DNA from: Selenomonadales bacterium 4137-cl | GTDB taxonomy: Bacteria > Bacillota > Negativicutes > Sporomusales > UBA7701 | DNA: 64,000 bases | Direction: 5' to 3' | NCBI GenBank assembly: GCA_032334055.1 | Contig: JAUOZS010000001.1 | Coordinates: forward strand, 186,001 to 250,000 | Shown here: positions 1-9,101 of the stretch, one piece after another | Numbering within the stretch: the first letter of the stretch is position 1 | Layout of the letters: each line of letters begins with the position of its first letter | Notes under the pieces: model-generated | What the model was told of the DNA's origin: nothing | The model's database searches: none | The model's input: the letters and a program-made list of their open reading frames with translations, nothing else | Position numbers and translations under genes: made by a program

Positions 1-1
1 G

Positions 2-592
2 CTGACTACCGTGCGCGGCTACCTCCAGTTTCTTTCGGGCAAAGAGCAGTTTGAAAACCAGCGCGGGATGTTCCAGGTGATGATCGACGAGCTAGACCGG
101 ACCAACGCGATTATTTCCGAGTTCTTGGCGCTCGCAAAAAACAAAGCCGTGAAATTGGAAAGGATAAATATCAATACGATTATTTCTGCAATCTACCCGC
201 TGCTTGAAGTCGACGCGGCGGCGGGGGACAAAACCATGCGTCTTGAGCTGACTCCCGACCTGCCGGATACCCGCGTGGATGTAAGCGAGTTCAGGCAGTT
301 GCTCATCAACCTGGTGCGCAACGGGCTCGAAGCGATGGAGGATAAGGGCTGTCTGACGATCGCAACAGCGAGGGACGGTAAAGATGTCGTATTATCCGTC
401 CGCGACGAAGGGGCGGGAATCCCGGTCAGCATGATCGCCAAAATCGGTACGCCGTTTACGACCACCAAGGAAAACGGTACGGGTCTGGGTCTGTCGGTCT
501 GCTACAGTATCGCCGCGCGGCACGGTGCGGCGATAGATTTTACTACCGGTGTGGGCGGTACCGAGTTCGTGGTCCGCTTTAAAGGCGTCTGA
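2..592 (+). CDS. Sensor histidine kinase, C-terminal part (cut by window start)
   Basis: The reading frame is open from the window edge, so the N-terminus and sensor region are missing. The visible part begins just after the phospho-acceptor histidine of the dimerisation domain (LTTVRGYLQF resembles the usual NPLTTVRGY stretch). A complete HATPase_c domain follows: the N box (LLINLVRNGLEAM), the G1 box (DEGAGIP), the F region (TPFTTTKENG) and the G2 box (GTGLGLSV). It would autophosphorylate and pass phosphate to an unseen response regulator. The layout resembles the kinases close to sporulation kinases common in Firmicutes, but the sensor and partner are unknown. The stop is followed closely by the convergent AraC gene. 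Confidence 0.9.
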   Translation: MTTVRGYLQFLSGKEQFENQRGMFQVMIDELDRTNAIISEFLALAKNKAVKLERININTIISAIYPLLEVDAAAGDKTMRLELTPDLPDTRVDVSEFRQLLINLVRNGLEAMEDKGCLTIATARDGKDVVLSVRDEGAGIPVSMIAKIGTPFTTTKENGTGLGLSVCYSIAARHGAAIDFTTGVGGTEFVVRFKGV

Positions 593-628
593 CGCCGGAG
601 GCCGGCCGGGCCGGCGGCGAGGTCGATA

Positions 629-1549
629 TTATACAGGCGGCGCACTGTCGCGAGCGGCGAGGCGGTTCCTGTACTCCTTGGGGGTGCAGGAAAGCTTTTT
701 TTTGAAGCACTCGATAAAATAGCTTGTACTGCCAAAGCCCACCGCATCAGCTATCTGGCTGACGGTCAGGCCGGTTTCCTTAAGCAGGCCGATGCTTTTG
801 TTGATGCGGCAGTTCATGACATATTCGAAGACGGTGCATTTTACGGCCCGCTTGAAGAAGCGGCAGCACTCACCCTTGCTGATATTGGCCGCGGCCGCGA
901 TTTCCCGCAGGGCGAGCTTTTCCATATAGTGTTCGTTGATATAGGCCATTAGCGTCTTTATCCGCTGCTGGTCCAGGTATTCGCCCGCGTCTTCCTCCGG
1001 CGCCGTTTCGCTTTGCATGGCGACAAGCTGCCGCCAGGCGGTTGCCAGCGCCAGGCCGATGTCGAATTCGTAGGCGAAGGCCTTCCGGTTATAGAGCTTA
1101 AAGATTTCTTCGATCGCGACCAGTATCGACCGCTGCCGGTCAATGGCGGACTCCAGGACGACAGCCGAGAAGCCGCGACTCTTCAGCAGGGGCTTGCTGT
1201 ACTTTTGTTCGATGGCGCTGCCGGGAAAGAACGACAGCAGCCTGGGGTCAACGTTTATGCAGATATAGGTGCTGTCGGGCGCGGCGGCCGCGCGCGCCAT
1301 GTGGAGGCAGCCGCTGTTGATGAAGATGCCCTGGCCCTCGCTCAGGATGTGGGCGCTTTGGTTGACCCGGAACTCGACCTGCCCCTTGGTTACGAACGAT
1401 AGCTGGATTTCCTCGTGCCAGTGCCAGTTGACGAAGCCGAGGATGTTCTTGTCCAACTGGTCGAGATACACCGCCACGGGAAAGTCGTAGCTGCCGTGCA
1501 GGGTCGTTTCCCGCCTGTTTGCGTCGATGCGGATGTCGGTTATCTGCAT
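629..1549 (-). CDS. AraC-family transcriptional regulator (cupin sensor plus AraC HTH)
   Basis: This 306-residue protein has an N-terminal cupin-like ligand domain (roughly residues 20-150, with HWHEEIQLSFV and a GQGIFINSGCLHM stretch) and a C-terminal double helix-turn-helix of AraC type (about 195-295; ISKGECCRFFKRAV and SQIADAVGFGSTSYFIECFKK). It is read divergently from the ygeY-like hydrolase and PLP enzyme, which makes it the likely regulator of that pair. A 10-bp-arm inverted repeat lies just upstream of its start in the shared intergenic region and is a plausible operator. The ligand is not predictable. The length is normal for the family. Confidence 0.9.
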   Translation of the reverse strand: MQITDIRIDANRRETTLHGSYDFPVAVYLDQLDKNILGFVNWHWHEEIQLSFVTKGQVEFRVNQSAHILSEGQGIFINSGCLHMARAAAAPDSTYICINVDPRLLSFFPGSAIEQKYSKPLLKSRGFSAVVLESAIDRQRSILVAIEEIFKLYNRKAFAYEFDIGLALATAWRQLVAMQSETAPEEDAGEYLDQQRIKTLMAYINEHYMEKLALREIAAAANISKGECCRFFKRAVKCTVFEYVMNCRINKSIGLLKETGLTVSQIADAVGFGSTSYFIECFKKKLSCTPKEYRNRLAARDSAPPV

Positions 1550-1566
1550 TTTGGCCTCTCGCGCAA

Positions 1567-1597
1567 TATAACGATACTATTCGTCAATATCGTTATA
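1567..1597. promoter_or_regulatory. Perfect inverted repeat, candidate operator between divergent genes
   Basis: The arms TATAACGATA (1567-1576) and TATCGTTATA (1588-1597) are perfect reverse complements separated by 11 bp. The centre-to-centre distance is 21 bp, two helical turns, which suits a dimeric regulator. The repeat lies 18 bp upstream of the AraC start and about 120 bp upstream of the hydrolase start, in an AT-rich stretch. It could also be a transcript hairpin, but no uridine tract follows. Confidence 0.55.
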
Positions 1598-1717
1598 GAA
1601 ATATAAAAAAATATCAATATAATTATATATTAAACAGGGGTTTATGCAAGGCGGCATTATGGAGCCGCATCCTCCCCGGGGATGAACGGGCATAACATGA
1701 TGAAAGGGATGATCGTT

Positions 1718-2890
1718 ATGAACAGGCAGGTGCAGGAGGCTGTCGGCGCTGTGGAAAGCGAGCTTATTTCTTTTGCCCGCGACCTTGTCCGCATCAAGAG
1801 CAGGACGGGGCGCGAGGCCGATCTTGTCGCCCGGATAAGGCGGGAAATGGAGAAGCTGGCTTACGACGAGGTGATCGTCGATAAGGTCGGTAATATCATC
1901 GGCGTGATCGGCAACGGGCCGGTGCACTTGCTTTATGACTCGCATATGGATCACGTGGCGGTGAACGACGCCGAAGAATGGGTGCACGGGCCGTACAGCG
2001 GCGACATCGAAGACGGTAAGCTTTACGGCCGGGGCGCCTCGGATATGAAAGGCTCGCTGGCGGCCACCGTTTACGCCGGGCATATCATGAAGAAGCTCGG
2101 CCTGGCGGCGGGCAAGACGATCTATATTTGCTGCACGGTCATGGAGGAGGATTTCGACGGCGCGGGGCTGCACCGCGCGCTCGTGGACAACGGGCTGAAG
2201 CCGGATTACGTGGTCATCTGCGAGCCGAGCCATTTGAATATCGCGGTCGGCCATCTGGGGCGGGCGATCTATAAGATTAACGTGAAGGGGGTTTCCGCCC
2301 ACGGGGCGGCGCCTGAAAAGGGCGACAACGCGGTTTATAAGGCGGCCGCGATCATCGGGCGTATCGAGGAGCTCGGCAGGAAGTATATGGCGATGCCGCC
2401 CGAGCGGCCCTCGATAGCATTGACGAAAATCGAGAGCGTTTCCGCGTCGTTGAACGCCGTGCCAGGCAGTTGCACGCTGTATGTCGACCGTCGCATCTGC
2501 CCGCACGAGACCGAGGAAGCGGTCGGCGCGGAGATTACCGCACTGATCGGCGACGTCGACGCCGACTGGGAAATCCATGACGCGGTCGGGCAAAGCTATA
2601 CCGGGGAAGAGATCGTTTTGCACTCCTATCTGCCGGGTTGGGAGATCGGGCATGAGCATCCCCTGGCGCAGGGCTGCTTTGCCGCGTACCGGGAGGTGTT
2701 CGGCGGCGAGCCCCGGCCGTATAAATGGAACTTTTCCACTAACGGGGTGGCCTCGGCCAAGCTGGGGATACCGACGATCGGGTTCGGCGCCGGGGTCGAG
2801 AAAACGGCCCACATGGCCAACGAGTATTGTCCTGTCGAGGACATCGTCCAGGCGTGCAGGTTCTTTGCCTTGTTGCCGCAAAAATTGTAA
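1718..2890 (+). CDS. ygeY: M20-family metallohydrolase, YgeY type (selenium-metabolism-linked)
   Basis: This peptidase M20/ArgE/DapE-like amidohydrolase of about 390 residues carries the di-metal motifs in order: YDSHMDHVA (His and Asp ligands), YGRGASDMKGS (bridging Asp region), CTVMEEDFDG (catalytic and ligand Glu pair), and near the C-terminus TIGFGAGVEKTAHMANEY with the last His ligand. It best resembles the YgeY family, which co-occurs with selenium-dependent purine hydroxylase genes in anaerobes. The true substrate is unknown. I chose ATG 1718 because AAGGGA precedes it at good spacing; ATGs at 1682, 1697, 1700 and 1709 are in frame. It probably forms an operon with the PLP enzyme 35 bp downstream. 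Confidence 0.85.
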   Translation: MNRQVQEAVGAVESELISFARDLVRIKSRTGREADLVARIRREMEKLAYDEVIVDKVGNIIGVIGNGPVHLLYDSHMDHVAVNDAEEWVHGPYSGDIEDGKLYGRGASDMKGSLAATVYAGHIMKKLGLAAGKTIYICCTVMEEDFDGAGLHRALVDNGLKPDYVVICEPSHLNIAVGHLGRAIYKINVKGVSAHGAAPEKGDNAVYKAAAIIGRIEELGRKYMAMPPERPSIALTKIESVSASLNAVPGSCTLYVDRRICPHETEEAVGAEITALIGDVDADWEIHDAVGQSYTGEEIVLHSYLPGWEIGHEHPLAQGCFAAYREVFGGEPRPYKWNFSTNGVASAKLGIPTIGFGAGVEKTAHMANEYCPVEDIVQACRFFALLPQKL

Positions 2891-2925
2891 CGTTCTTGGC
2901 CAAATACATGAAGGGAGGCGCGGAC

Positions 2926-4311
2926 ATGGGTATAATCCCCTTTGGGCCTACATACGACGAGATGCTTGACCCCGGCACCCTGGACGGCGCGCTGCGGGAA
3001 AGGGCGATCGCCGCGAGGGGGAACGAGCTTGACCCGGTCAATCTTTTCAATATCACCTGGCGGGATGAGGCCAACGAGGTGCGCAGATTGGTGCTGCCGC
3101 CGGAATTGACCGGCGTGGACGCCAATATCGTCGTGCTGTTGGGCTGCGCCTTCCCTTCCGGCTCCCACAAGGTCGGGCCGGCCTACAGCACGCTGATGGA
3201 GGGGCTGGTGGACGGGGAAATCGTCCCTGGCGAACATACCATCCTCGGCCCTTCCACAGGCAATTTCGGCATCGGCACGGCATATATCTCCAGGCTGCTC
3301 GGGTTCCGAGCCATCGTCATCATGCCGGACAATATGAGCAGGGAACGGTACGAGCGCATCGAGAAATACGGCGGGGAGCTCGAGCTTACGCCGGGTTCGG
3401 AATCGGATGTTATCCTGACCCTGGAACGGACCCATGAGATGATGCGTAATCCCCAATATAAGGCGTTGGCCCAGTTTGAGCTGTTTCCCAATTATCGCTT
3501 CCACCGCCACGTCACCGGCAACAGCGCCGTGGCGGCGGTGAGGGGGATCGGCAACGGCAGGATCGCCGGGTTTGCTTCCGCTCCGGGGTCGGCGGGGACG
3601 CTAGCCGCCGGTGATCAGATCAAGGCCGTTTTTCCGGAGGCGAAGGTCGCCGCCCTCGAGCCGTACGAATGCTCCACACTGGCCAACGGCGGCCGGGGGC
3701 AGCACCGGATCGAGGGGATCGGCGATAAAATGTGCACGCTGATCCACAATGTGCTGACAACCGATTTCGTCGTGCTGATCAGGGATGAAGAGACGGTCCA
3801 GGGATTGAAGGTCTTTCGCGATGGCGCGGATACGCTGACGAGGCTGGGGATCGACCGGGGGTCTGCCCTGGGGCTGAGGGACTGCTTCGGACCTTCGGGA
3901 GTCTGCAACGTGCTGGGGGCGATCAAACTGGCCAAGTATTTGCGGCTCGGCCCGGGGGATAACGTGGTGACCGTGGCGACCGACGGTTTCGACCGCTATC
4001 AGTCGGTGCTTGACGATCTTGACGGCCGCTATCTGGAGACCGCGCCATTCGTACTCGACCGGTGGGCGGGCGATATTTTCCTGGGCGCCACGCAAGAGCA
4101 GGTGTACGATTATCGCAGGGCTGGCGATAAGGAACGGCTTTTCGCCCGGAAGGAGAGCGACTGGCTGAAGTTCGGCTACAGCAAGGCGTTTCTCGACGGG
4201 ATGCGGGAGCAGGCCTTTTGGGACGAACAGTACGGGAAGGTCGGCTATTACAACGGCAAGATCGCCGCACTGCGCACGAAGCCGCGGGAGACCAACGGTA
4301 TCGGTTTGTGA
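2926..4311 (+). CDS. PLP-dependent cysteine synthase/threonine synthase-like enzyme
   Basis: This is a fold-type II PLP enzyme of 461 residues. The Schiff-base lysine is most likely in FPSGSHKVGPAYS, the substrate loop is GPSTGNFGIGTAY, and the phosphate-holding loop is SAPGSAGTLAAG. A C-terminal extension of about 110 residues beyond the catalytic core makes it longer than classical CysK (about 310). ATG 2926 is preceded by AAGGGAGG at 7-bp spacing, which is better than in-frame starts further upstream. It follows the YgeY-type hydrolase, so the two may act in sequence, the hydrolase freeing an amino acid that this enzyme eliminates or replaces. It is not the usual YgeX diaminopropionate lyase as far as I can tell. 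The exact reaction is unknown. Confidence 0.8.
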   Translation: MGIIPFGPTYDEMLDPGTLDGALRERAIAARGNELDPVNLFNITWRDEANEVRRLVLPPELTGVDANIVVLLGCAFPSGSHKVGPAYSTLMEGLVDGEIVPGEHTILGPSTGNFGIGTAYISRLLGFRAIVIMPDNMSRERYERIEKYGGELELTPGSESDVILTLERTHEMMRNPQYKALAQFELFPNYRFHRHVTGNSAVAAVRGIGNGRIAGFASAPGSAGTLAAGDQIKAVFPEAKVAALEPYECSTLANGGRGQHRIEGIGDKMCTLIHNVLTTDFVVLIRDEETVQGLKVFRDGADTLTRLGIDRGSALGLRDCFGPSGVCNVLGAIKLAKYLRLGPGDNVVTVATDGFDRYQSVLDDLDGRYLETAPFVLDRWAGDIFLGATQEQVYDYRRAGDKERLFARKESDWLKFGYSKAFLDGMREQAFWDEQYGKVGYYNGKIAALRTKPRETNGIGL

Positions 4312-4354
4312 AACCGGCGACAGATAACTTCTCGAACAGCGATAAGCATAGAAG

Positions 4355-4387
4355 AAAAAGGTAGCCGGCAATACGGCTACCTTTTTT
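4355..4387. terminator. Intrinsic terminator (bidirectional)
   Basis: The stem GGTAGCCG/CGGCTACC (4360-4367 and 4374-4381) has a 6-nt loop. It is flanked by an A run on the left and a T run on the right, so it can stop transcription in both directions. It closes the hydrolase/PLP operon. Confidence 0.9.
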
Positions 4388-4437
4388 GCTGGACTTTGCG
4401 AACATAATAGATGGACCGGAAAAAAGGAAGCGACACC

Positions 4438-6678
4438 ATGATGATAGAAATAATCAGGACAATATCAGTTTCCGGTAGTATGCTCGCTGATCATAGGGAG
4501 TTGTATGTGGTCGGCGGGGAACGGGGGGGCAGTATGTCCGGACGAGGGTTGAGCGCTTCAGAAACAGATATCGACGGGGTATTCGGGCGAGAGCTCGGCG
4601 AACGCCGGCGGGACGAGGCGGCGCTGAACAAGCCGGAGGCAATGGCAAAGAGCGTCTTGGACAGTGTCAATTTTGGCGTGGTCGTCATCGACCGCGCCAT
4701 GCGTATTCTGGCTGCAAACAGGTTCATCCGGGAAGTATTCCCCGACGTCGATTATTCTCAGGCCCCGTGTTGCCACGCGTCTTTGGGCCACGCGGAAAGG
4801 AAGGTCTGCCTGAACTGCCCGGCGAAGCAGACCTTTCAGGACGGCGAGGCTCATGAAGGGATTTGCGTGGTTCCGCGCGCGGACGGGGAGAAGTACGTCA
4901 GGCTGGTCTACTCGCCCATCAAAGATGATGATGGGGCGGTCGTGGCGGTCGTGGGGGTGTCGGAGAATATTTCCGCACGCGTGCTGGCGGAGGAGAAAAT
5001 CCGCAAACTGTCACTGGCGGTCGACCAAAGCCCGGGCATTGTCCTGATCGCCGACCCCGATGGCAGGATTACTTATGTAAATGCCAGGTTCACGCAGGTT
5101 ACGGGTTATAAGGCCGAGGAAGTGAACGGCATGGCCCCGCGCGACTGTCTGAAGTCGGGAGTTCACCCCGATAGCTATTATAACGAGGTCTGGGCGACTG
5201 TTGAAGCCGGACGGGAGTGGCGCGGGGAATTTTGCAACAGGAAGAAGAACGGCGAGCTTTTTTGGGTGCTAGCGTCGATATGTCCGGTCATGAACGCCGA
5301 AGGCAAGCTTGCCTGTTATTTGTCCATCCAGCAGGATATCACCGAGAAGAAGGTGATGGAGGAGGCCCTGCGCGTGAGCAGGGAGACTCTGTCCCTGGCG
5401 GCGGAGCTGGCCAAACTTGGACCGTGGCATTTCCGCGCGGATAAGCAGAGCTTCGAGTTCAACGATGAATTTTACGCCTTATTCGGCAGTGATACTGCCC
5501 GGGAAGGACGGTTCATGACCCCGGAGGAATACGCCAGGGAATTCGTCCACCCGGACGACGCCTGGATCGTGGAAAAGGAACTGCGTAATTCTTTAGAAAG
5601 TCAGGGGTGTTATTCGACCCGGCTCGAACACCGCATAATCCGCCGGGACGGCGAGGTGCGGACGATCGCCGTGAAGATCAACATTGTCAAGGATGCAGAC
5701 GGCAGGCCTGTCTTGTGGTATGGGGCAAATCAGGACATTACCGAGCAGAAGGAAACGGAGCGCGCGTTGGAGGAGAGGAACGCCGAACTGCGGGAGGCGC
5801 TGCAGAAGCTGCAGCAGACGCAAGCTCATCTTATCCAGCAGGAGAAGATGGCCGGCATCGGACAGTTGGCCGCCGGCGTGGCCCACGAAATCAACAACCC
5901 GCTCAGTTTTGTCGTGAGCAACTTCGATACGCTGCGGCAGTACCTCAGCCAGATTGCGGACATGATCGGCGCTTATCGGGAAATTGGCCGGCTGGTCCGG
6001 GAAGGGGACACGGAGCGTGCGCGGAACCTGGCGGATGATCTCGCGGCGCTGGAGAAGAGGGCCAGGCTCGACTACATTATGGAGGACCTGTCGCCGATTT
6101 TGACCGAGACCGGGGACGGAATCAGCCGGGTGGCGAAGATCGTCAAGGCGCTGCTGCCGTTCGCCCGCGTGGACCGCCAGGAGCTTTTCGAGGAGTACGA
6201 CCTGCACGCCGGCATCAGGGACACGTTGATTGTTGCGCGTAACGAAGTCAAATACGTGGCGAGGTTGGAGGAAGATTACGGCCAACTTCCGCCGATAGAA
6301 GCTGTTGGGGGTATGGTGAACCAAGTGCTGCTCAACATTCTCATGAACGCCGCCCAGGCGGTGAAAAGCAGGCATTCCGAGGCGACGGGGCTGATTAAGA
6401 TCCGTACTTACCGCGACGACGAGAACGTCTATTGTTCCATCGCGGATAACGGGCCGGGCATCCCGGCGGAGATCCGTACGGACATCTTCAACCCGTTTTT
6501 CACGACCAAGCCTGTCGGTCAGGGTACCGGCCTCGGCCTGAGCATTTCCTACGATATCGTCGTCAATAAGCATCTTGGCGATATTATGCTGGAAAGCGAC
6601 GGCAGTTCGGGGGCAACTTTTACTGTGCGGCTGCCCATCAGGCAGCGGAAGTCTGGGGAATATAAGGCAAAAGGATAG
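4438..6678 (+). CDS. Sensor histidine kinase with three PAS domains
   Basis: This 746-residue soluble kinase has no clear membrane segment. PAS1 (about 70-190) carries the Cys-rich stretch CCHASLGHAERKVCLNCP seen in some PAS domains, suggesting a metal or redox ligand. PAS2 spans about 195-320 (SPGIVLIADPDGRITYVN) and PAS3 about 325-450. A coiled coil (ALEERNAELREALQKLQQ) leads to the phospho-acceptor His483 in AAGVAHEINNPL, then the ATPase domain (NILMNAAQAV, DNGPGIP, FNPFFTTKPVGQGTGLGLSI). No response regulator is adjacent. I chose ATG 4438 because AAGGAAG precedes it; ATG 4411 is in frame and lies 27 bp upstream. The gene is flanked by terminators and is probably monocistronic. Confidence 0.9.
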   Translation: MMIEIIRTISVSGSMLADHRELYVVGGERGGSMSGRGLSASETDIDGVFGRELGERRRDEAALNKPEAMAKSVLDSVNFGVVVIDRAMRILAANRFIREVFPDVDYSQAPCCHASLGHAERKVCLNCPAKQTFQDGEAHEGICVVPRADGEKYVRLVYSPIKDDDGAVVAVVGVSENISARVLAEEKIRKLSLAVDQSPGIVLIADPDGRITYVNARFTQVTGYKAEEVNGMAPRDCLKSGVHPDSYYNEVWATVEAGREWRGEFCNRKKNGELFWVLASICPVMNAEGKLACYLSIQQDITEKKVMEEALRVSRETLSLAAELAKLGPWHFRADKQSFEFNDEFYALFGSDTAREGRFMTPEEYAREFVHPDDAWIVEKELRNSLESQGCYSTRLEHRIIRRDGEVRTIAVKINIVKDADGRPVLWYGANQDITEQKETERALEERNAELREALQKLQQTQAHLIQQEKMAGIGQLAAGVAHEINNPLSFVVSNFDTLRQYLSQIADMIGAYREIGRLVREGDTERARNLADDLAALEKRARLDYIMEDLSPILTETGDGISRVAKIVKALLPFARVDRQELFEEYDLHAGIRDTLIVARNEVKYVARLEEDYGQLPPIEAVGGMVNQVLLNILMNAAQAVKSRHSEATGLIKIRTYRDDENVYCSIADNGPGIPAEIRTDIFNPFFTTKPVGQGTGLGLSISYDIVVNKHLGDIMLESDGSSGATFTVRLPIRQRKSGEYKAKG

Positions 6679-6680
6679 GA

Positions 6681-6707
6681 CAAAACCCGCGCGGTGCGCG
6701 GGTTTTG
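6681..6707. terminator. GC-rich hairpin, terminator of the kinase gene
   Basis: A perfect 12-bp stem (6681-6692 with 6696-6707) has a 3-nt loop and ends in GGGTTTTG, directly after the kinase stop. It lies between convergent genes and can serve both. Confidence 0.8.
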
Positions 6708-6736
6708 CGGTTTACAGCCTGCTTCTGGCGGCAAAC

Positions 6737-7639
6737 TCAGATGGCGTCGGCTTTAATACTGATGTTGGCGGTGGCTGTGATACTGGTTCTCAGGACGCTT
6801 TCCAGGGCGTGGTATACAAGCTGGATGTTGTCGCCTTTTTTGGCGACCAGGCCGCCGATGCATACCTTGAGGGGAATGTCTTCATCTTTTTCGATGACCG
6901 ATTGTTGAATAAGGGCCTTTATTTTGTTGGCCCAGTTGAGCAGGACGGCTTTTGTATCCATGCGGGAAACGACGAGGAACCGGCCGCCGTACCACCTGGC
7001 CGCCAGGTCGCCGGGCGGAAGGTTTTCCACGATCGTGCGGGCGGATACCTTAATTGCGGTGTTGGCGGCATTCATGCCGAAATCGTCGTTTATTTCGCGA
7101 AGGTTGGCCAACTCGAGAAACAGGAGGCCGAGGCCGGAACTTTCGCCTGGCATCTCGCTGGACAGCACGTTTTCCAGTTTGCCGTCGATGTATTGCTTGT
7201 TGGGGATGCCGGTGAGAGAATCGAGGAAGGCCTTCTGGGCAAGGTCCTTGAGCTGTTCGATGCTGGTGACGCTGCCGCTGCGGGTGAACACTTCCATGGT
7301 GGAGTTTACCTGGCCGGCATCGTCGCGCAGCGGGATGGCGCGGACGGTGACCGGTACCCGGTGCCCCTGGGCATGGCGCAGGTAGACGGGCGCCTCTTTT
7401 ACTCTGCCTTCCTGCAGCGCGCCTACCAGCGGGCAACTGTCCTCGCAGAGGATTTTGCCGTTCTCGTCGACATGCAGCAGCAGATTGTCGTGGCAGCGCC
7501 TGCCGGTTACCTGGGCGGCGGGATAGCCGGTGAGTGTTTCGGCTGCGGCGTTCCAGTACAGAATCGTCCTGTCTTTGTCGACGATATAGACTCCTTCGAA
7601 CATCTGATCCAGTATTTCCCTGTTCTTGTTAATGTCCAC
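6737..7639 (-). CDS. PAS-GGDEF protein with degenerate diguanylate cyclase site
   Basis: This 300-residue protein has an N-terminal PAS domain (about 5-120; EGVYIVDKDRTILYWNAAAE) with the Cys pair CEDSC, and a C-terminal GGDEF-fold domain (about 135-300; AFLDSLTGIPNKQYID). The signature is RWYGGRFLVV at residues 216-224, so the GGDEF loop reads GGRFL and lacks the acidic metal/catalytic residues. The metal site normally reading FLDID is FLELA here. It is therefore probably an inactive cyclase that senses or binds GTP or c-di-GMP, or a protein-interaction module. It is convergent with the sensor kinase. Confidence 0.88.
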   Translation of the reverse strand: MDINKNREILDQMFEGVYIVDKDRTILYWNAAAETLTGYPAAQVTGRRCHDNLLLHVDENGKILCEDSCPLVGALQEGRVKEAPVYLRHAQGHRVPVTVRAIPLRDDAGQVNSTMEVFTRSGSVTSIEQLKDLAQKAFLDSLTGIPNKQYIDGKLENVLSSEMPGESSGLGLLFLELANLREINDDFGMNAANTAIKVSARTIVENLPPGDLAARWYGGRFLVVSRMDTKAVLLNWANKIKALIQQSVIEKDEDIPLKVCIGGLVAKKGDNIQLVYHALESVLRTSITATANISIKADAI

Positions 7640-7862
7640 GGCGTGTCCACCCTCTTATAGTGACGGAATGAATAGGCGTATTTTGATTATACATCGCGGG
7701 ATTTGTTTTTTCCTCTACACTTAGGTGGATTTATGTTATGCCCGGCCGGGGGCAAGGAGCCTCCGGGACAGCGGCGCGGGAGGAGTAAGTTTTCGCCGTG
7801 TCGTAATTAACTTATTTAAAACAGTGGAACAGGCAGCCAAATCTTATGTTCTGGAGGGCGCT
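7640..7862. other. Intergenic leader between the divergent GGDEF and codA genes
   Basis: A TATAAT on the minus strand near 7684-7689 could serve the GGDEF gene. On the plus strand a GC-rich stretch (about 7739-7790) with complementary CCCGG/CCGGG pieces precedes codA. I saw no conserved purine riboswitch core (the usual TATA-GGGATATGG type signals are absent). Nothing else is recognisable. Confidence 0.35.
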
Positions 7863-9101
7863 ATGCTTGTAAAGAATGCCAGGCTCAGGGGGAAAGAAGG
7901 CTTGTGGCAGCTCCTCATCAGGGGCGGGAGGTTTGCGGCGGTCGCGCCGCAGGTCGCCAGCGAGGGGGAAGAGATAGTCGACGCGGCCGGCAGGCTGGTC
8001 ATCCCGCCTTATGTGGAGCCCCATATCCACCTCGATTGCGTGTTCACCGCCGGCGAGCCGCGCTGGAACGAAAGCGGCACGTTGTTCGAGGGGATCGAGC
8101 TGTGGGCGGAGCGCAAGAAGTCGGTTGCGGTCGAAGATGTGAAGAGAAGGGCGAAAAAGGCCCTCCAGCTGCAGGTATCCCAGGGGGTGCAGTTCGTCCG
8201 CAGCCATGTCGATACGACCGACCCCGCGCTTACGGCCCTACGGGCGCTGTTGGCGGTGAAGGAAGAGGTCAGGGAGCTTATCGAACTGCAACTGGTCGCT
8301 TTTCCCCAGGAGGGGATTTTGTCCTTCCCGCAAGGGCGCGAGCTGTTGGAAAAAGCCGTGAAATTGGGTGCGGATGTCGTCGGCGCCATCCCCCACTACG
8401 AGTTTACCCGCGAATACGGGGTGGAATCGGTGAAATTCGCGCTCGCCCTGGCCGAGAAACACGGCCGGAGGGTCGATATCCACTGCGACGAGACGGACGA
8501 TCCGGCCTCGCGGTTTCTGGAGACGGTGGCGGCGGAAGCTCATCGCCTGGGCATGGGGGCGAGGGTGACGGCAAGTCACACGACGGCGATGCATTCCTAC
8601 GACAACGCGTACGCGAACAAGCTATTCCGGCTGCTCAGGCTATCCGGCGTAAGCATCGTCGCCTGTCCGACCGAGAACATCCACCTGCAGGGGCGCTTCG
8701 ACACTTTCCCGAAGCGCCGGGGCGTCACGCGGGTCAGGGAGCTGCTGGGCGCAGGCGTCAATGTGGCCATCGCCCAGGATTCGATCATGGACCCCTGGTA
8801 TCCGCTGGGGACAGGCAACCCGCTGCGCGAACTGGACATGTGCCTTCATGTCTGCCAGATGATGGGCTACGGGGAGATTATCCGCTCGCTTGATCTGGTG
8901 ACCGACAACGGCGCGAGGGTGCTGGGGGTGGAAGGGAGCTACGGCATCGAGCCTGGTAAGCCGGCCAACCTGCTTATTCTCGATGCCGAGAGCGAAGTTG
9001 AGGCGATTCGCAACCTGGCGGGCGTGTTGTACTCCATCCGCGACGGCCGGATGATCGTGAAAAGGCGGCCGGCCGAGACGGATATGGAGATTGTCGGATG
9101 A
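7863..9101 (+). CDS. codA: Cytosine deaminase
   Basis: This amidohydrolase-superfamily enzyme of 412 residues (E. coli CodA has about 427) would convert cytosine to uracil and ammonia. Metal and active-site motifs are present in order: EPHIHLD, SHVDTTD, HCDETDD (His ligand and catalytic Glu), SHTTAMH and IAQDSIMDPWYPLGTGN (Asp ligand). Because related isocytosine and creatinine deaminases share this core, the exact substrate is inferred from the adjoining cytosine/purine permease, whose start overlaps this stop by 4 bp. ATG 7863 is chosen because GGAGG lies at 7853-7857; upstream in-frame codons lack a site and extend beyond the family start. Confidence 0.9.
   Translation: MLVKNARLRGKEGLWQLLIRGGRFAAVAPQVASEGEEIVDAAGRLVIPPYVEPHIHLDCVFTAGEPRWNESGTLFEGIELWAERKKSVAVEDVKRRAKKALQLQVSQGVQFVRSHVDTTDPALTALRALLAVKEEVRELIELQLVAFPQEGILSFPQGRELLEKAVKLGADVVGAIPHYEFTREYGVESVKFALALAEKHGRRVDIHCDETDDPASRFLETVAAEAHRLGMGARVTASHTTAMHSYDNAYANKLFRLLRLSGVSIVACPTENIHLQGRFDTFPKRRGVTRVRELLGAGVNVAIAQDSIMDPWYPLGTGNPLRELDMCLHVCQMMGYGEIIRSLDLVTDNGARVLGVEGSYGIEPGKPANLLILDAESEVEAIRNLAGVLYSIRDGRMIVKRRPAETDMEIVG

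Noticed and set aside
1577..2881. Minus-strand frame of 434 residues opposite the YgeY-type hydrolase
   Set aside because: Arg/His/Asp-rich antisense sequence; the opposite strand has the M20 motifs.
7640..7862. A purine riboswitch before codA
   Set aside because: The conserved loop sequences of purine riboswitches are not visible.
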